Shown piece after piece: positions 17,703 to 27,048 of a DNA stretch of 64,000 bases (position 1 is its first letter; the number at the start of each line of letters is the position of its first letter). The DNA is taken from NCBI RefSeq assembly GCF_017601095.1, contig NZ_JAGFUX010000002.1, positions 186,001 through 250,000 of the forward strand, written 5' to 3'. Under the pieces are notes generated by a model. It made no database searches. It was not told the DNA's origin and was given only the letters and a program-made list of their open reading frames with translations. The translations under genes and the position numbers were made by a program. The stretch is from Streptococcus suis. Lineage in GTDB: Bacteria; Bacillota; Bacilli; Lactobacillales; Streptococcaceae.

Positions 17703-18956
17703 ATGAAACACAAATTGCTCAAGAGCGTTGCTCTTCTTGCTGCATCTACTGCTGTTCTTGCTGCATGTTCTTCATCATCTAGCTCATCTGATTCAAGCAC
17801 AGAAGAGGCTCAAACATTAACGATTTACGTTGACGAAGGCTACAAAGATTATGTTGAAGCTGCGGCAACAACATTTGAAGAAGAAAATGGCGTTGACGTA
17901 ACCGTTAAAACTGGTGACGCCTTGACTGGTTTGGACAATTTGTCACTCGACAACCAATCTGGATCAGCTCCAGACGTTATGATGGCACCATACGACCGCG
18001 TAGGTAGCCTTGGTGCAGAAGGTCAATTGAACGAAGTAACACTTGCTGAAACAAGCATGGTTGATGAAACAACAACTGCTCTTGTTACAAACGACGGTAA
18101 AGTCTACGGTTCACCAGCAGTTATCGAAACTCTTGTTCTCTACTACAACAAAGACTTGATTGCAGAAGCTCCTAAGACTTTTGCTGAATTGGAAACATTG
18201 GCAAAAGATAGCAAGTACGCTTTTGAGGGCGAAAGTGGTAAAACAACTGCCTTCCTTGCTGACTGGACAAACTTCTACTACACTTACGGTCTCCTAGCTG
18301 GTTACGGCGGCTATGTATTTGGTGAAAACGGTACAGATCCATCTGATATCGGTCTTGCAAACGAAGGTGCAGTTCAAGCGATTGAATATGCAAAAACTTG
18401 GTATGAAAAATGGCCTCAAGGTCTCCAAGATGGTACAGCTGCTAACAACTTGATCAACACTCAATTTACAGAAGGTAAAGCTGCTGCTATCATCGAAGGT
18501 CCATGGAAAGCTGCATCTTACAAAGAAGCAGGCGTGAACTACGGTGTTGCAATGATCCCTACTCTCGCAAACGGAAACGCTTATGAAGCATTCGGTGGTG
18601 GTAAGGCTTGGGTTATTCCAGCAGGTTCACAAAACCCTGAAATGGCTCAAAAATTCGTTGACTACTTGACTTCAACAGAACAACAACAAGCATTGTACGA
18701 CGCAACAAACGAAGTTCCTGCTAACACAGAAGCTCGTGAGTATGCAGTAAGCAAAAACGATGAATTGACTACAGCTGTTATCGATCAATTTGCTAACGCA
18801 CAACCAATGCCAAACATTTCTGAAATGAGCACAGTTTGGGAACCAGCTGGTAACATGCTCTTCGAAGCAGCTAGTGGTGCGAAAGACGCAAAAACTGCAG
18901 CTAGCGACGCAGTTGCATTGATCAAAGATACCATTGCACAAAAATACGGTGAATAA
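17703..18956 (+). CDS. malX: Maltose/maltodextrin ABC transporter substrate-binding lipoprotein
   Basis: 417 aa. Signal peptide with lipobox LAAC (Cys about residue 22), then a Ser-rich linker and a type 1 solute-binding fold (TLTIYVDEGYKDYVEAAATTFEEENGVDV). The region GGKAWVIPAGSQNPEMAQKFVDYL is typical of MalE/MalX. It delivers maltodextrins to MalC/MalD. The matching ATPase is not in this window; streptococci often use a shared MsmK. Ordinary AGGAG ribosome binding site. Confidence 0.95.
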   Translation: MKHKLLKSVALLAASTAVLAACSSSSSSSDSSTEEAQTLTIYVDEGYKDYVEAAATTFEEENGVDVTVKTGDALTGLDNLSLDNQSGSAPDVMMAPYDRVGSLGAEGQLNEVTLAETSMVDETTTALVTNDGKVYGSPAVIETLVLYYNKDLIAEAPKTFAELETLAKDSKYAFEGESGKTTAFLADWTNFYYTYGLLAGYGGYVFGENGTDPSDIGLANEGAVQAIEYAKTWYEKWPQGLQDGTAANNLINTQFTEGKAAAIIEGPWKAASYKEAGVNYGVAMIPTLANGNAYEAFGGGKAWVIPAGSQNPEMAQKFVDYLTSTEQQQALYDATNEVPANTEAREYAVSKNDELTTAVIDQFANAQPMPNISEMSTVWEPAGNMLFEAASGAKDAKTAASDAVALIKDTIAQKYGE

Positions 18957-19022
18957 TACGCACTAACATCACAGTTGATTTCCAATCATCTTGAGATTCA
19001 TCGAGTAAAAATGGTAAATGAA

Positions 19023-19053
19023 GCGGGGCTGGATAGGACCAGTCCCCTTTATT
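19023..19053 (+). terminator. Terminator/attenuator after malX
   Basis: GC-rich hairpin GGGGCTGG...CCAGTCCCC followed by TTTATTTAT. Placed between malX and malC, it would lower permease expression relative to the abundant binding protein. Confidence 0.7.
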
Positions 19054-19067
19054 TATAAGACAGAATT

Positions 19068-19076
19068 TGCTATAAT
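19068..19076 (+). promoter_or_regulatory. Possible internal promoter before malC
   Basis: Extended -10 TGCTATAAT with no good -35, about 95 nt before malC. It may supplement read-through from malX. Confidence 0.4.
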
Positions 19077-19171
19077 AGACAGAGGAAGTCCCTGAACAAT
19101 TTCTGTTTACTAGCGCTGATTTGGCAATGCTTTCTTCAAAGTTTTCCAGATCATTTAAAAAAAGGAGTTTT

Positions 19172-20467
19172 ATGATGACAAAACAAAATCCAGGTAAGGC
19201 ACTGCTCCTGTCCCTTATTCCCGGACTTGGACAAATCTATAACAAACAGAAGGCCAAAGGATTCATTTTCTTGGGTGTCACCATCGCTTTCCTTCTCTAC
19301 TTTGTAACCATTGCTGCAGGTGAGCTGGGCAATTTGATTACCTTGGGAGACATGCGTGGCCGTGACAATTCCCTCTTTATGTTGATCCGAGGTTCTTTCC
19401 ACTTGATTATCACCGTCGTGTACCTCGCTTTCTATGCTCTTAATTTGAAAGATGCACGCGACACAGCCAAGCGTTGGAATAATGGCTTCCCAGTTGCTAC
19501 AAGCTTTAACGACATGGTCAAAGGTATCTATGAGAATGGCTTCCCATATCTCTTGATTATCCCTTCTTACATTGCCATGACCTTTGCGATTATCTTCCCT
19601 GTTGTCGTAACGCTCTTTATCGCCTTTACCAACTACGATTTCCAACATCTTCCTCCTGGAAAACTTTTGGATTGGATTGGTTTGACCAACTTTACAAATA
19701 TCTGGAAATTGAGCACTTTTCGCGCAGCCTTTGGCTCTGTCCTTTCTTGGACAATCATCTGGGCTCTTTGTGCATCAACTGCTCAGATTGTGATTGGTAT
19801 CTTGACTGCTATCATTGCCAACCAGCCTTTTATCAAAGGAAAACGGATTTTCGGTGTTATCTTCTTGCTCCCTTGGGCTGTTCCAGCTTTCGTAACTATC
19901 TTGACCTTCAGTAACATGTTCAACGATAGTGTCGGCGCAATTAACACGCAAGTCTTGCCATTCTTGAGCAAATTCTTACCATTTATCGACAACTTCCTGA
20001 TTCCGTGGAAAACTGACCCATTCTGGACCAAGGTTGCCCTCATCATGATGCAGGCATGGCTTGGTTTCCCTTACATTTATGTATTGACCTTGGGGATTTT
20101 GCAGTCTATTCCAAACGACTTGTATGAGGCAGCTTATATCGATGGTGCGGGTCCTATCCAAAAATTCCGCAGCATTACCTTGCCAATGATCTTGGCCGTG
20201 GCTGCACCTACTCTCATCAGTCAGTATACCTTCAACTTCAACAACTTCTCTATCATCTACCTCTTCAACAACGGTGGACCAGGTAGTGTCGGTGGAGGAG
20301 CTGGTTCAACCGATATCTTGATTTCATGGATTTATAAATTGACAACTGGTACTGCTCCTCAGTATTCAATGGCTGCAGCGGTAACCTTGATTATCTCTAT
20401 GATTGTCATCAGTATTTCCATGATTGCCTTCAAGAAATTAAATGCCTTTGAAATGGAGGACGTGTAA
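19172..20467 (+). CDS. malC: Maltodextrin ABC transporter permease MalC
   Basis: About 431 aa, integral membrane. Start chosen at the ATG 4 nt after AGGAG (a second ATG follows at once); upstream in-frame codons lack a ribosome binding site. The N-terminus carries [15 protein letters not shown] and two extra helices, then the MalF-like permease core. The ATPase-contacting EAA loop reads [21 protein letters not shown]. It pairs with MalD; the stop codon is 1 nt from the malD start. Confidence 0.94.
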   Translation: MMTKQNPGKALLLSLIPGLGQIYNKQKAKGFIFLGVTIAFLLYFVTIAAGELGNLITLGDMRGRDNSLFMLIRGSFHLIITVVYLAFYALNLKDARDTAKRWNNGFPVATSFNDMVKGIYENGFPYLLIIPSYIAMTFAIIFPVVVTLFIAFTNYDFQHLPPGKLLDWIGLTNFTNIWKLSTFRAAFGSVLSWTIIWALCASTAQIVIGILTAIIANQPFIKGKRIFGVIFLLPWAVPAFVTILTFSNMFNDSVGAINTQVLPFLSKFLPFIDNFLIPWKTDPFWTKVALIMMQAWLGFPYIYVLTLGILQSIPNDLYEAAYIDGAGPIQKFRSITLPMILAVAAPTLISQYTFNFNNFSIIYLFNNGGPGSVGGGAGSTDILISWIYKLTTGTAPQYSMAAAVTLIISMIVISISMIAFKKLNAFEMEDV

Positions 20468-20468
20468 A

Positions 20469-21311
20469 ATGAAATTATCTGTGAAATTTAGACGTCGTCT
20501 CAACCAGACCTTGACCTATCTCTACTTGATTACCCTTTCGGTCATCATCATCTACCCACTCTTGATTACGATTCTTTCAGCCTTTAAGACAGGGAACGTG
20601 GTGGCCTTCAAGTTGGATAGTTCTGTTAACTTTACTCTTGAAAACTTCAGCAAACTATTTAGCGAAACGCTTTACGGCACTTGGTACCTCAACACCCTGA
20701 TTATCGCCTTGGTTACCATGGCTGTTCAGACCAGTATCGTCGTTCTTGCGGGTTATGCTTATAGCCGTTACAACTTTTTGGCTCGTAAGCAGAGTTTGGT
20801 CTTCTTCTTGATTATTCAAATGGTGCCAACCATGGCTGCCCTCACAGCTTTCTTCGTCATGGCCCTCATGCTCAATGCACTCAACCAAAGCTGGTTCCTC
20901 ATCTTCCTCTATGTCGGTGGTGGTATCCCAATGAACGCTTGGCTCATGAAAGGTTACTTCGATACGGTGCCAATTTCCCTCGATGAATCTGCAAAACTAG
21001 ACGGTGCTGGTCACTTCAGACGTTTCTGGCAAATCGTTCTTCCTCTTGTTCGTCCAATGATTGCGGTACAGGCACTCTGGGCCTTCATGGGACCTTTTGG
21101 AGATTACATCCTATCAAAATTCTTGCTTCGTGAAAAAGAATTCTATACAGTTGCTGTTGGTCTTCAAACCTTCATTAGTGATGTGAAAAACTTGAAGATT
21201 GCTTATTTCTCAGCAGGTGCGATTCTGATTGCCCTTCCGATCTGTATCTTGTTCTTCTTCCTCCAAAAGAACTTTGTATCTGGTTTAACAAGTGGTGGCG
21301 ACAAGGGGTAA
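20469..21311 (+). CDS. malD: Maltodextrin ABC transporter permease MalD
   Basis: 280 aa, six predicted helices, MalG-like. Start at 20469, preceded by GGAGG inside the malC 3' end. The EAA loop reads [25 protein letters not shown], and the C-terminus [16 protein letters not shown] is typical of MalG. Forms the heteromeric channel with MalC. Confidence 0.95.
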   Translation: MKLSVKFRRRLNQTLTYLYLITLSVIIIYPLLITILSAFKTGNVVAFKLDSSVNFTLENFSKLFSETLYGTWYLNTLIIALVTMAVQTSIVVLAGYAYSRYNFLARKQSLVFFLIIQMVPTMAALTAFFVMALMLNALNQSWFLIFLYVGGGIPMNAWLMKGYFDTVPISLDESAKLDGAGHFRRFWQIVLPLVRPMIAVQALWAFMGPFGDYILSKFLLREKEFYTVAVGLQTFISDVKNLKIAYFSAGAILIALPICILFFFLQKNFVSGLTSGGDKG

Positions 21312-21403
21312 CCTTGTCCCACCTTTTCCCTTTTCCTACTCTCGATAGGTTGATTATTATTGTCGTATAAGAGTAGCGCTCCAAATGATTGAGAAAGGTG
21401 CTT

Positions 21404-22186
21404 ATGTTTCCTTACCCCTTTTCCTACTTTGCTAGTATCTTCCAGCCTCGAAAGATGTTTGCCAATCGCAAGCTAATGACTGTCTGGCAAGGGCTATTTA
21501 CGACTATTTTTCTAATCGCTCTCTTGGTCATTCCTGCCTCCTTGCAACCTCTTTCTTGGGACACCTATCCCATGGAAAATTTTGTTCAGGGTGTCTATAC
21601 ACCACTAACAGAAGCAGTCGTCGCTGACCTTAAGGAGCATGCCCAACTTACCAATCAGGAATTAACCTATACAGGACAAGGTGTGACAGATAGTGTCACT
21701 TTCGGGGAGCAAGTCAGCACTGCTAGTGGTTTTACCTACCAATTCGGCAAACAGAAGGTAATCATTCGTAGTGGCACAGACGTTCTAGCGGAATTGCCCT
21801 ACCAAGTATTCACAACCAGCAGTTTCGATAGTAAGGAAAACCTGACAGCTAGCCTCTCAAAGGCTTGGTTTCAAGAATATCCTTTACTAATCAGTCTGTC
21901 CATCACCCTGCTATCTGCCTCGATATTGGCTACCAATTTCCTCTTCATCCTTGTCGGAGCGAGCTTCTTCCTCTATCTAACTAAAAAATCACGTTTTTTC
22001 CATATCGGCTCTTTCCGAGAAGCCTACAATCTCAGCCTTAACTGCCTTGGTTTACCAACCTTTTTGGCTTGTTTAGTGGGGATTTTCGGACAAGCTGTCA
22101 CGACCGTCTTAACCCTGCAAAACATTTGTTTTGTTCTGGTATTGATTTGGGTCTTTTTCAAAACAAAATTCAGAGATCAAGTTTAG
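21404..22186 (+). CDS. malA: MalA, DUF1189 family membrane protein of the maltodextrin locus
   Basis: 260 aa from the ATG at 21404 (GAAAGG upstream); a TTG five codons earlier is the weaker choice. DUF1189/MalA proteins are annotated as maltodextrin utilisation proteins in streptococci, but their biochemical role is not established. It has one hydrophobic helix near residue 35, an extracellular-looking middle (about 55-165), then three helices near the C-terminus. It lies directly upstream of malR (9-nt gap), the same order as in pneumococcus. Confidence 0.8.
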   Translation: MFPYPFSYFASIFQPRKMFANRKLMTVWQGLFTTIFLIALLVIPASLQPLSWDTYPMENFVQGVYTPLTEAVVADLKEHAQLTNQELTYTGQGVTDSVTFGEQVSTASGFTYQFGKQKVIIRSGTDVLAELPYQVFTTSSFDSKENLTASLSKAWFQEYPLLISLSITLLSASILATNFLFILVGASFFLYLTKKSRFFHIGSFREAYNLSLNCLGLPTFLACLVGIFGQAVTTVLTLQNICFVLVLIWVFFKTKFRDQV

Positions 22187-22195
22187 GAGGTTTTT

Positions 22196-23179
22196 ATGCG
22201 CGCAACGATCAAAGATGTTGCCAAATTGGCGGGGGTCTCCCCTTCTACCGTAACGCGGGTCATTCAAAATAGCCCTGCCATCAGCCAAAAAACAAAGGAC
22301 CATGTCCGCAAGGCCATGCAGGAACTCAATTACCACCCCAATCTCAATGCCAGGAGTCTGGTATCTAGTTACACCCAGGTCATCGGCTTAGTCTTGCCAG
22401 ATGATTCGGATATTTTCTACCAGAACCCCTTCTTCCCAACGGCTCTGCGGGGGATTTCTCAAGTGGCTGCGGACTATAACTACGCCATCCAGATCAGTAC
22501 TGGTAAGGACGAAGAACAGCGCCTTGAAGCTATTTCTCAGATGGTCTACGGCAAGCGGGTTGACGGGCTGATTTTCCTCTATTCCAAGCCGGATGATCCT
22601 CTTGTACAACTGGCGATTCAGCATAACTTCCCCTTCTTAATCCTAGGGAAGGCTTCTTCTCCTTTTGTTTCCCTGGTCGATAATGACAATATCCAGGCAG
22701 GATTTGAAGCGACCAATTACTTTATCAATAAAGGCTACAAGAATATCGCCTTCGTTGCTGGTAACAAGGAGCTGGTCGTATCCCAAGACCGCTATGCGGG
22801 CTATAAAAACGCCTTGAAATCACACAATATCCCTCTGGATGAAAACAAGGTCAAGTTTGTATCAGGTTTCCTTTTAGAAGATAGCTCCTATAAGATTTCC
22901 AAGAAATTGCTCAAACAGGATATAGATGCCATCGTTACAACCGATACAATGGTAGCAGAAGGGATTGTCCAATATCTCACAGAAATAGGTGTAAAATTGC
23001 CCATTATTTCCTTTGACTCTGTCAAGCCCAAGCTGGCCATTGATGCCTACGTCGATGTCCATGCCATCAAACTGGGACGGGTGGCTTTCAACACTCTCCA
23101 CCAAATCATCAGCGATAGCAAGGACGGTAAGCAGGTCTGCTACCGCCGTGTAATTCCACATACCATTACCGAACTCTAA
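22196..23179 (+). CDS. malR: Maltose operon repressor MalR (LacI family)
   Basis: 327 aa. The N-terminal LacI helix-turn-helix (TIKDVAKLAGVSPSTVTRVIQ) with hinge helix NLNARSLVS is followed by a periplasmic-binding-protein-like effector domain. It likely represses malX and malQ through the CGCTTGCAAGCG and AAACGTTT operators and is released by maltose or maltotriose. It ends 24 nt before pulA. Confidence 0.92.
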   Translation: MRATIKDVAKLAGVSPSTVTRVIQNSPAISQKTKDHVRKAMQELNYHPNLNARSLVSSYTQVIGLVLPDDSDIFYQNPFFPTALRGISQVAADYNYAIQISTGKDEEQRLEAISQMVYGKRVDGLIFLYSKPDDPLVQLAIQHNFPFLILGKASSPFVSLVDNDNIQAGFEATNYFINKGYKNIAFVAGNKELVVSQDRYAGYKNALKSHNIPLDENKVKFVSGFLLEDSSYKISKKLLKQDIDAIVTTDTMVAEGIVQYLTEIGVKLPIISFDSVKPKLAIDAYVDVHAIKLGRVAFNTLHQIISDSKDGKQVCYRRVIPHTITEL

Positions 23180-23189
23180 GATTAGAAAG

Positions 23190-23203
23190 GAGCCACTTGG
23201 CTC
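23190..23203 (+). promoter_or_regulatory. Hairpin between ribosome binding site and start codon of pulA
   Basis: GAGCCA-CT-TGGCTC, a perfect 6-bp stem, sits exactly between AAGGAG (its last G and the start of the stem overlap) and the ATG at 23204. The linear spacing of about 11 nt is long; folding would bring the two together or mask the site. Confidence 0.45.
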
Positions 23204-25252
23204 ATGGCACTACGAGAACTTCAAGCTTTTTTAGATGATGTTGCAACCATTCGCTTGGTCATGGAAAAGCGGTTTGACTGCGATTCGATGTCCTTTACCA
23301 TTGAAAATTCTGACGAAGAAGCTCCGCTTTTCATTCACTCCCGTCAGGAGGATGACAAACAAGTCATCTACTATCTGACCAGTCTGCACGCACTGAGTTT
23401 GGACCAAGATTATGTCCTCTATGACCAAGACCGCAATGCTGTGGAATTGGGTTATGGGGCTATTGTCCGCTCTCCTTTGTTTGAAAAGACCTTTACCTAT
23501 TCTGGTGATGATTTGGGAGCTAGCTATACTGCCCAAGAAACTGCCTTCAAGTTCTGGGGACCGATTTCCAAGGCTGTCTTTGTCGTGGTGGAAGGTCAAC
23601 CTCATGCCATGACCTTGACAGAAAAAGGTGTCTGGCAGGCTCAGGTAACAGGAGATTTGGAAGGACAGTCCTACCACTATCTCCACAAGGTCAACGGCCA
23701 ATGGCATTCTGTCCATGACCCTTATGCTCTATCTTCCAAAGTCAATTCTGGTGATTCCTACATCATCGATCTCAAAAAACTGGCTAAACCAAGTCGGGCA
23801 AAAACACAGCTTCCGATGTCACAAGCCATTGTGTATGAGATGAGCGTCCGTGACTTTTCTCAACAAAAAGAGGCTGGTTTCCAGCACCGCAGTCAGTTTG
23901 CTGGTTTGACCGAGTCGCCTGTCCTTGATGGTATGAAACTGGGCATGGATTATATCAAAGATTTGGGCGTAACCCATATCCAGCTTTTGCCCCTCTATGA
24001 TTTTGGAAGTGTGGATGAGAAGAAACCTCATGCTGTTTACAACTGGGGCTATGACCCTGTTCAGTACAATGTTCCTGAAGGATCTTTCTCCAGCCAGCCA
24101 AACAATCCTTATGCCCGTATTCGCGAATTGCAAGCTGCCATCCAGGCCTATCATGATGCGGATATTTCGGTCATCATGGATGTGGTTTACAACCACGTGT
24201 ATCATGCGGAAGAATATGCCTTTGAACGCATTGTTCCCGGTTATTTCTACCGTTACAACCAAGACGGTTTTCGGACAGACGGTACCTTCTGTGGCAACGA
24301 TGTCGCTAGCGAACGCAGCATGGTCCGCAACTATATCAAGCAGTCCCTCCGTCAATGGACCAGCCTCTATGGTTTTGATGGCTTCCGCTTTGACCTCATG
24401 GGGATTCTGGATATCCAGACCATGAATGAGATTGCAGCAGAACTCAAAGAGCTCCACCCAAATATCTATCTCTACGGTGAGGGTTGGAAAATGGGGACTG
24501 GTCTTGACTTTGACCTGCTGGCTCACCAGTATAATGCGAGTCAACTGGAAGACCTTGGTTTCTTCAATGACGACTACCGCGATACCTTCAAAAAACTCTT
24601 GCTTAACCCGCAACGCTTGGTAGAGAAGAACTTGCACGAGAAAATCCAGCACCTGCTGGCAGGTAGTCATTACAGCCACTTCCTGTCACCTGACCAATCT
24701 GTCAACTATCTGGAATGCCATGACAATGCGACTGTCTTTGACTACCTCCATATTGAAAATCCTGACTGGACACCGCAGCAACAGAAACGAGCTGCCAGCT
24801 TTGGTTTACAACTTGTCTTGATTTCGCAAGGTTTGGCCTTTATCCATGCTGGACAGGAATTTTTCCGGACAAAAGATGAGATTGACAATACCTACAACGT
24901 CGCCGATGCCATTAACCGCTTAGATTGGACTCGGGCTGTTCGCTATCAAGAGCACATCGACTTTATCCGTAACTTGATTGCCCTTCGCAAGCAATATCCT
25001 GAACTCAGTCAAGCATCTTATACAACCATTGAGGAAAGCTGTGAGTTCTACTGGTTAACAGAATATGTCCTCCGCTATCAGATCCAGACCGCGGATGGTG
25101 TTCTCCAATTTATCATCAACTTTGCTACAAGCGATTTTAGCTATGAAAAAGAAAAAGACAAGGCTGTTCTCTTCAATTATCCTTCTGTAGATGATCCAGA
25201 CCAACAAGTCCTGACCATTGCCGGACAAAGTATTTGTGTCTTGAAAGGCTAA
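23204..25252 (+). CDS. pulA: Type I pullulanase (cytoplasmic debranching enzyme)
   Basis: 682 aa, no signal peptide, so it acts on imported branched maltodextrins or glycogen. An N-terminal domain and a CBM48-like domain (about 105-190) precede the GH13 barrel. The type I pullulanase signature YNWGYDP is present. GH13 motifs are DVVYNHV, catalytic Asp in GFRFDLMG, Glu in YLYGEGW, and ECHDN. It follows malR and probably belongs to the same transcript. Confidence 0.92.
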   Translation: MALRELQAFLDDVATIRLVMEKRFDCDSMSFTIENSDEEAPLFIHSRQEDDKQVIYYLTSLHALSLDQDYVLYDQDRNAVELGYGAIVRSPLFEKTFTYSGDDLGASYTAQETAFKFWGPISKAVFVVVEGQPHAMTLTEKGVWQAQVTGDLEGQSYHYLHKVNGQWHSVHDPYALSSKVNSGDSYIIDLKKLAKPSRAKTQLPMSQAIVYEMSVRDFSQQKEAGFQHRSQFAGLTESPVLDGMKLGMDYIKDLGVTHIQLLPLYDFGSVDEKKPHAVYNWGYDPVQYNVPEGSFSSQPNNPYARIRELQAAIQAYHDADISVIMDVVYNHVYHAEEYAFERIVPGYFYRYNQDGFRTDGTFCGNDVASERSMVRNYIKQSLRQWTSLYGFDGFRFDLMGILDIQTMNEIAAELKELHPNIYLYGEGWKMGTGLDFDLLAHQYNASQLEDLGFFNDDYRDTFKKLLLNPQRLVEKNLHEKIQHLLAGSHYSHFLSPDQSVNYLECHDNATVFDYLHIENPDWTPQQQKRAASFGLQLVLISQGLAFIHAGQEFFRTKDEIDNTYNVADAINRLDWTRAVRYQEHIDFIRNLIALRKQYPELSQASYTTIEESCEFYWLTEYVLRYQIQTADGVLQFIINFATSDFSYEKEKDKAVLFNYPSVDDPDQQVLTIAGQSICVLKG

Positions 25253-25533
25253 AATCAGTCTAAGGACGGAGGAAATAGAGAGCGAGATTGATGATTGCAC
25301 CACTTTCCAAGGTTTGTGTCAACATCTCAACGCAGTGGTTGATTGGCAGATTTGTTCGTGTCTTACACTCCAAATCTGACCTCTGCGATTGTTGCGAACA
25401 GAGTTCGCTCTATCTCCAGCCTCCAAAGGTTCCCCGAACCTTTGGAGCTATGCGGGGGTGAGAAGACGACCCCTTATCTGATTGGTCGGGTTCTTTCTCA
25501 CTCCCAATCCTAACTATTTTTCATAATCTCCTT
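25253..25533. other. Non-coding interval after pulA
   Basis: No coding signal that I can support. It contains a perfect 12-bp stem CTCCAAAGGTTC/GAACCTTTGGAG with a CCC loop (25421-25447), then an imperfect inverted repeat pairing GGGTGAGAA near 25455 with TTCTCACTCCC near 25495. It may be a degraded repeat or gene remnant; several frames are broken by stops. Confidence 0.4.
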
Positions 25534-25571
25534 AAAAAAACTCACCGAGTCAATTCTCGGTGAGTTTTTTG
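25534..25571. terminator. Bidirectional terminator between pulA and nrdI-like gene
   Basis: Stem AAAAAAACTCACCGAG/CTCGGTGAGTTTTTT with A and T tracts on both sides; serves the two convergent genes. Confidence 0.85.
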
Positions 25572-25574
25572 CGT

Positions 25575-26039
25575 CTATGCTTTTTCTTCCATGAGGGCCA
25601 TAATCTTAAAGCCGATTCGTTCAACATCATTCTGCATACCACGAAGTTCGAAGTTATCAATCACAGGAAAGCCAAATCGCTCGGCGTATTGCTTGGCGGT
25701 CAAGCAATATTGGTTGTTGAAATTGCGATTACCTGAACCAACAACACCCAGACAGAGCTCTGAATTGTCCCCAAAAGCGATAAAATCGCCCAAGGGATTG
25801 GTCAGAATCTCCACATCTCCGTTATCGACACCATTTCCGCCTTCCAGATAGGTAGGAAGAAAGGCAACGAAGGGAGCATCCAGCTGGTAAAAGGGAATGT
25901 CCTGCTTGACCAGGTCCTTGACATGAACAGGCTCCACCTGCCAATCAGTCTGGAATTGGAAAAAGCCTCTCAGGCGTTTGACAAAACTCTCTGTATTGCC
26001 ACTCAAGCTGATATAAACTAGGTAAATGGTTGGTTTCAT
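25575..26039 (-). CDS. NrdI-like flavodoxin
   Basis: 154 aa from the ATG at 26039 (GAGGAG upstream). NrdI proteins supply oxidant for dimanganese cofactor assembly in class Ib ribonucleotide reductase. The flavin-phosphate loop ISLSGNTESF, the FLPTYLEGG segment and VVGSGNRNFNNQYC match the family. Unlike most nrdI genes it is not beside nrdE/nrdF. Two NrdR-like boxes overlap its promoter, which supports the assignment. Confidence 0.85.
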   Translation of the reverse strand: MKPTIYLVYISLSGNTESFVKRLRGFFQFQTDWQVEPVHVKDLVKQDIPFYQLDAPFVAFLPTYLEGGNGVDNGDVEILTNPLGDFIAFGDNSELCLGVVGSGNRNFNNQYCLTAKQYAERFGFPVIDNFELRGMQNDVERIGFKIMALMEEKA

Positions 26040-26060
26040 AGATCTCCTCTTCAAAGAAAA

Positions 26061-26115
26061 ACACTACATATAGAATTCGAATACTATTGTACTCCCATAT
26101 GTAGTGTTTTGTCAA
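26061..26115 (-). promoter_or_regulatory. Promoter with paired NrdR boxes
   Basis: -35 TTGACA (26115-26110), 18-nt spacer, -10 TACAAT (26091-26086). Box 1 (26061-26076) is ACACTACATATAGAAT, 13/16 to the NrdR consensus ACACwATATATwGTGT. Box 2 (26092-26107, read on the minus strand) begins ACACTACATAT and lies within the spacer. Their centres are 31 bp apart, the three-turn spacing known for NrdR box pairs. Confidence 0.65.
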
Positions 26116-27048
26116 TTAATCACTTTCCACGAAATGCCCGATAATGTTGACATTATCTGCGACAGATACAAAGGCTTTGGGGTCGGCCTTTTTCATAATC
26201 TGTTTGAAATCGTTAAACTCAGCACGGGTGATAATGGTGATGAGAATGGTTTTTTGCTCATGATTATAAGCCCCTTCTGCATCGTTGATAATGGTCACAC
26301 CACGATTGAGTTTCTTGTGAATCTTTTTTATGACCCGCTCAGGCTGATTGGTGATAATCATGGCCTGCATCCGCTTTTGTTTGACAAAGATAGCATCTGT
26401 CATGCGACTGGAAATGAACAGAGCCACCATCGAATAGAGAGCGTATTTCCAACCAAAGGTCACACCTGCTACCAGCATGATAAAGATATTGACACTGAGC
26501 GAGATGGAACCAACTTGGCGCCCCGTTTTCTTCCGTATCAAAATGGACACGATATCCGTGCCACCGCTGGACACATTATTCCGTAGGGCAAAACCAATTC
26601 CTGTACCGAGCATAAGCCCGCCGAAAATGGCGTTGACCAAAGGGTCCGTCGTCAGAGTAACTGGTGGCATAAACTGAATAAATAAGGAACTAAGAGATAC
26701 GGTGATAAAGGTAAAAATTGTAAACTTGTAGCCAATCTTGCGCCAAGCCAGGATCAAGAGGGGAATATTGAGTCCGTAATAGACCAAGGCAATGGGAATA
26801 TCTAGATTAGCATAGGTTTCTGCTAGAGCGGAGACAATTTGAGCCAGTCCTGTTACGCCTGAGGAATACACCCGTCCTGGTCGAAAGAAAAAATTCACCG
26901 CAATACTAGATAGGAGTCCATATATAATGGACCCCGATATCCGTTCTGCATATTTTTCTCGAGAAATCCCCGAAATAACTGACCAAAATTTATTCTTTCT
27001 GGCATTTCTTAAGAAAAGAACACGCTGTTTTCTGAAAAATTTATTCAT
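26116..27048 (-). CDS. YitT family membrane protein (DUF161/DUF2179)
   Basis: 310 aa. Five to six hydrophobic segments (about 40-225), including [25 protein letters not shown], then the cytoplasmic DUF2179 domain ([30 protein letters not shown]...). The transported substrate is unknown. The ATG at 27048 overlaps the aspS stop codon by a few nt (ATGAATAA), so the gene is coupled to aspS. A second YitT-like gene starts at the right end of the window. Confidence 0.85.
   Translation of the reverse strand: MNKFFRKQRVLFLRNARKNKFWSVISGISREKYAERISGSIIYGLLSSIAVNFFFRPGRVYSSGVTGLAQIVSALAETYANLDIPIALVYYGLNIPLLILAWRKIGYKFTIFTFITVSLSSLFIQFMPPVTLTTDPLVNAIFGGLMLGTGIGFALRNNVSSGGTDIVSILIRKKTGRQVGSISLSVNIFIMLVAGVTFGWKYALYSMVALFISSRMTDAIFVKQKRMQAMIITNQPERVIKKIHKKLNRGVTIINDAEGAYNHEQKTILITIITRAEFNDFKQIMKKADPKAFVSVADNVNIIGHFVESD

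Noticed and set aside
23819..24679. 286-aa minus-strand open frame inside pulA
   Set aside because: Antisense shadow. The plus-strand frame carries all GH13 motifs.
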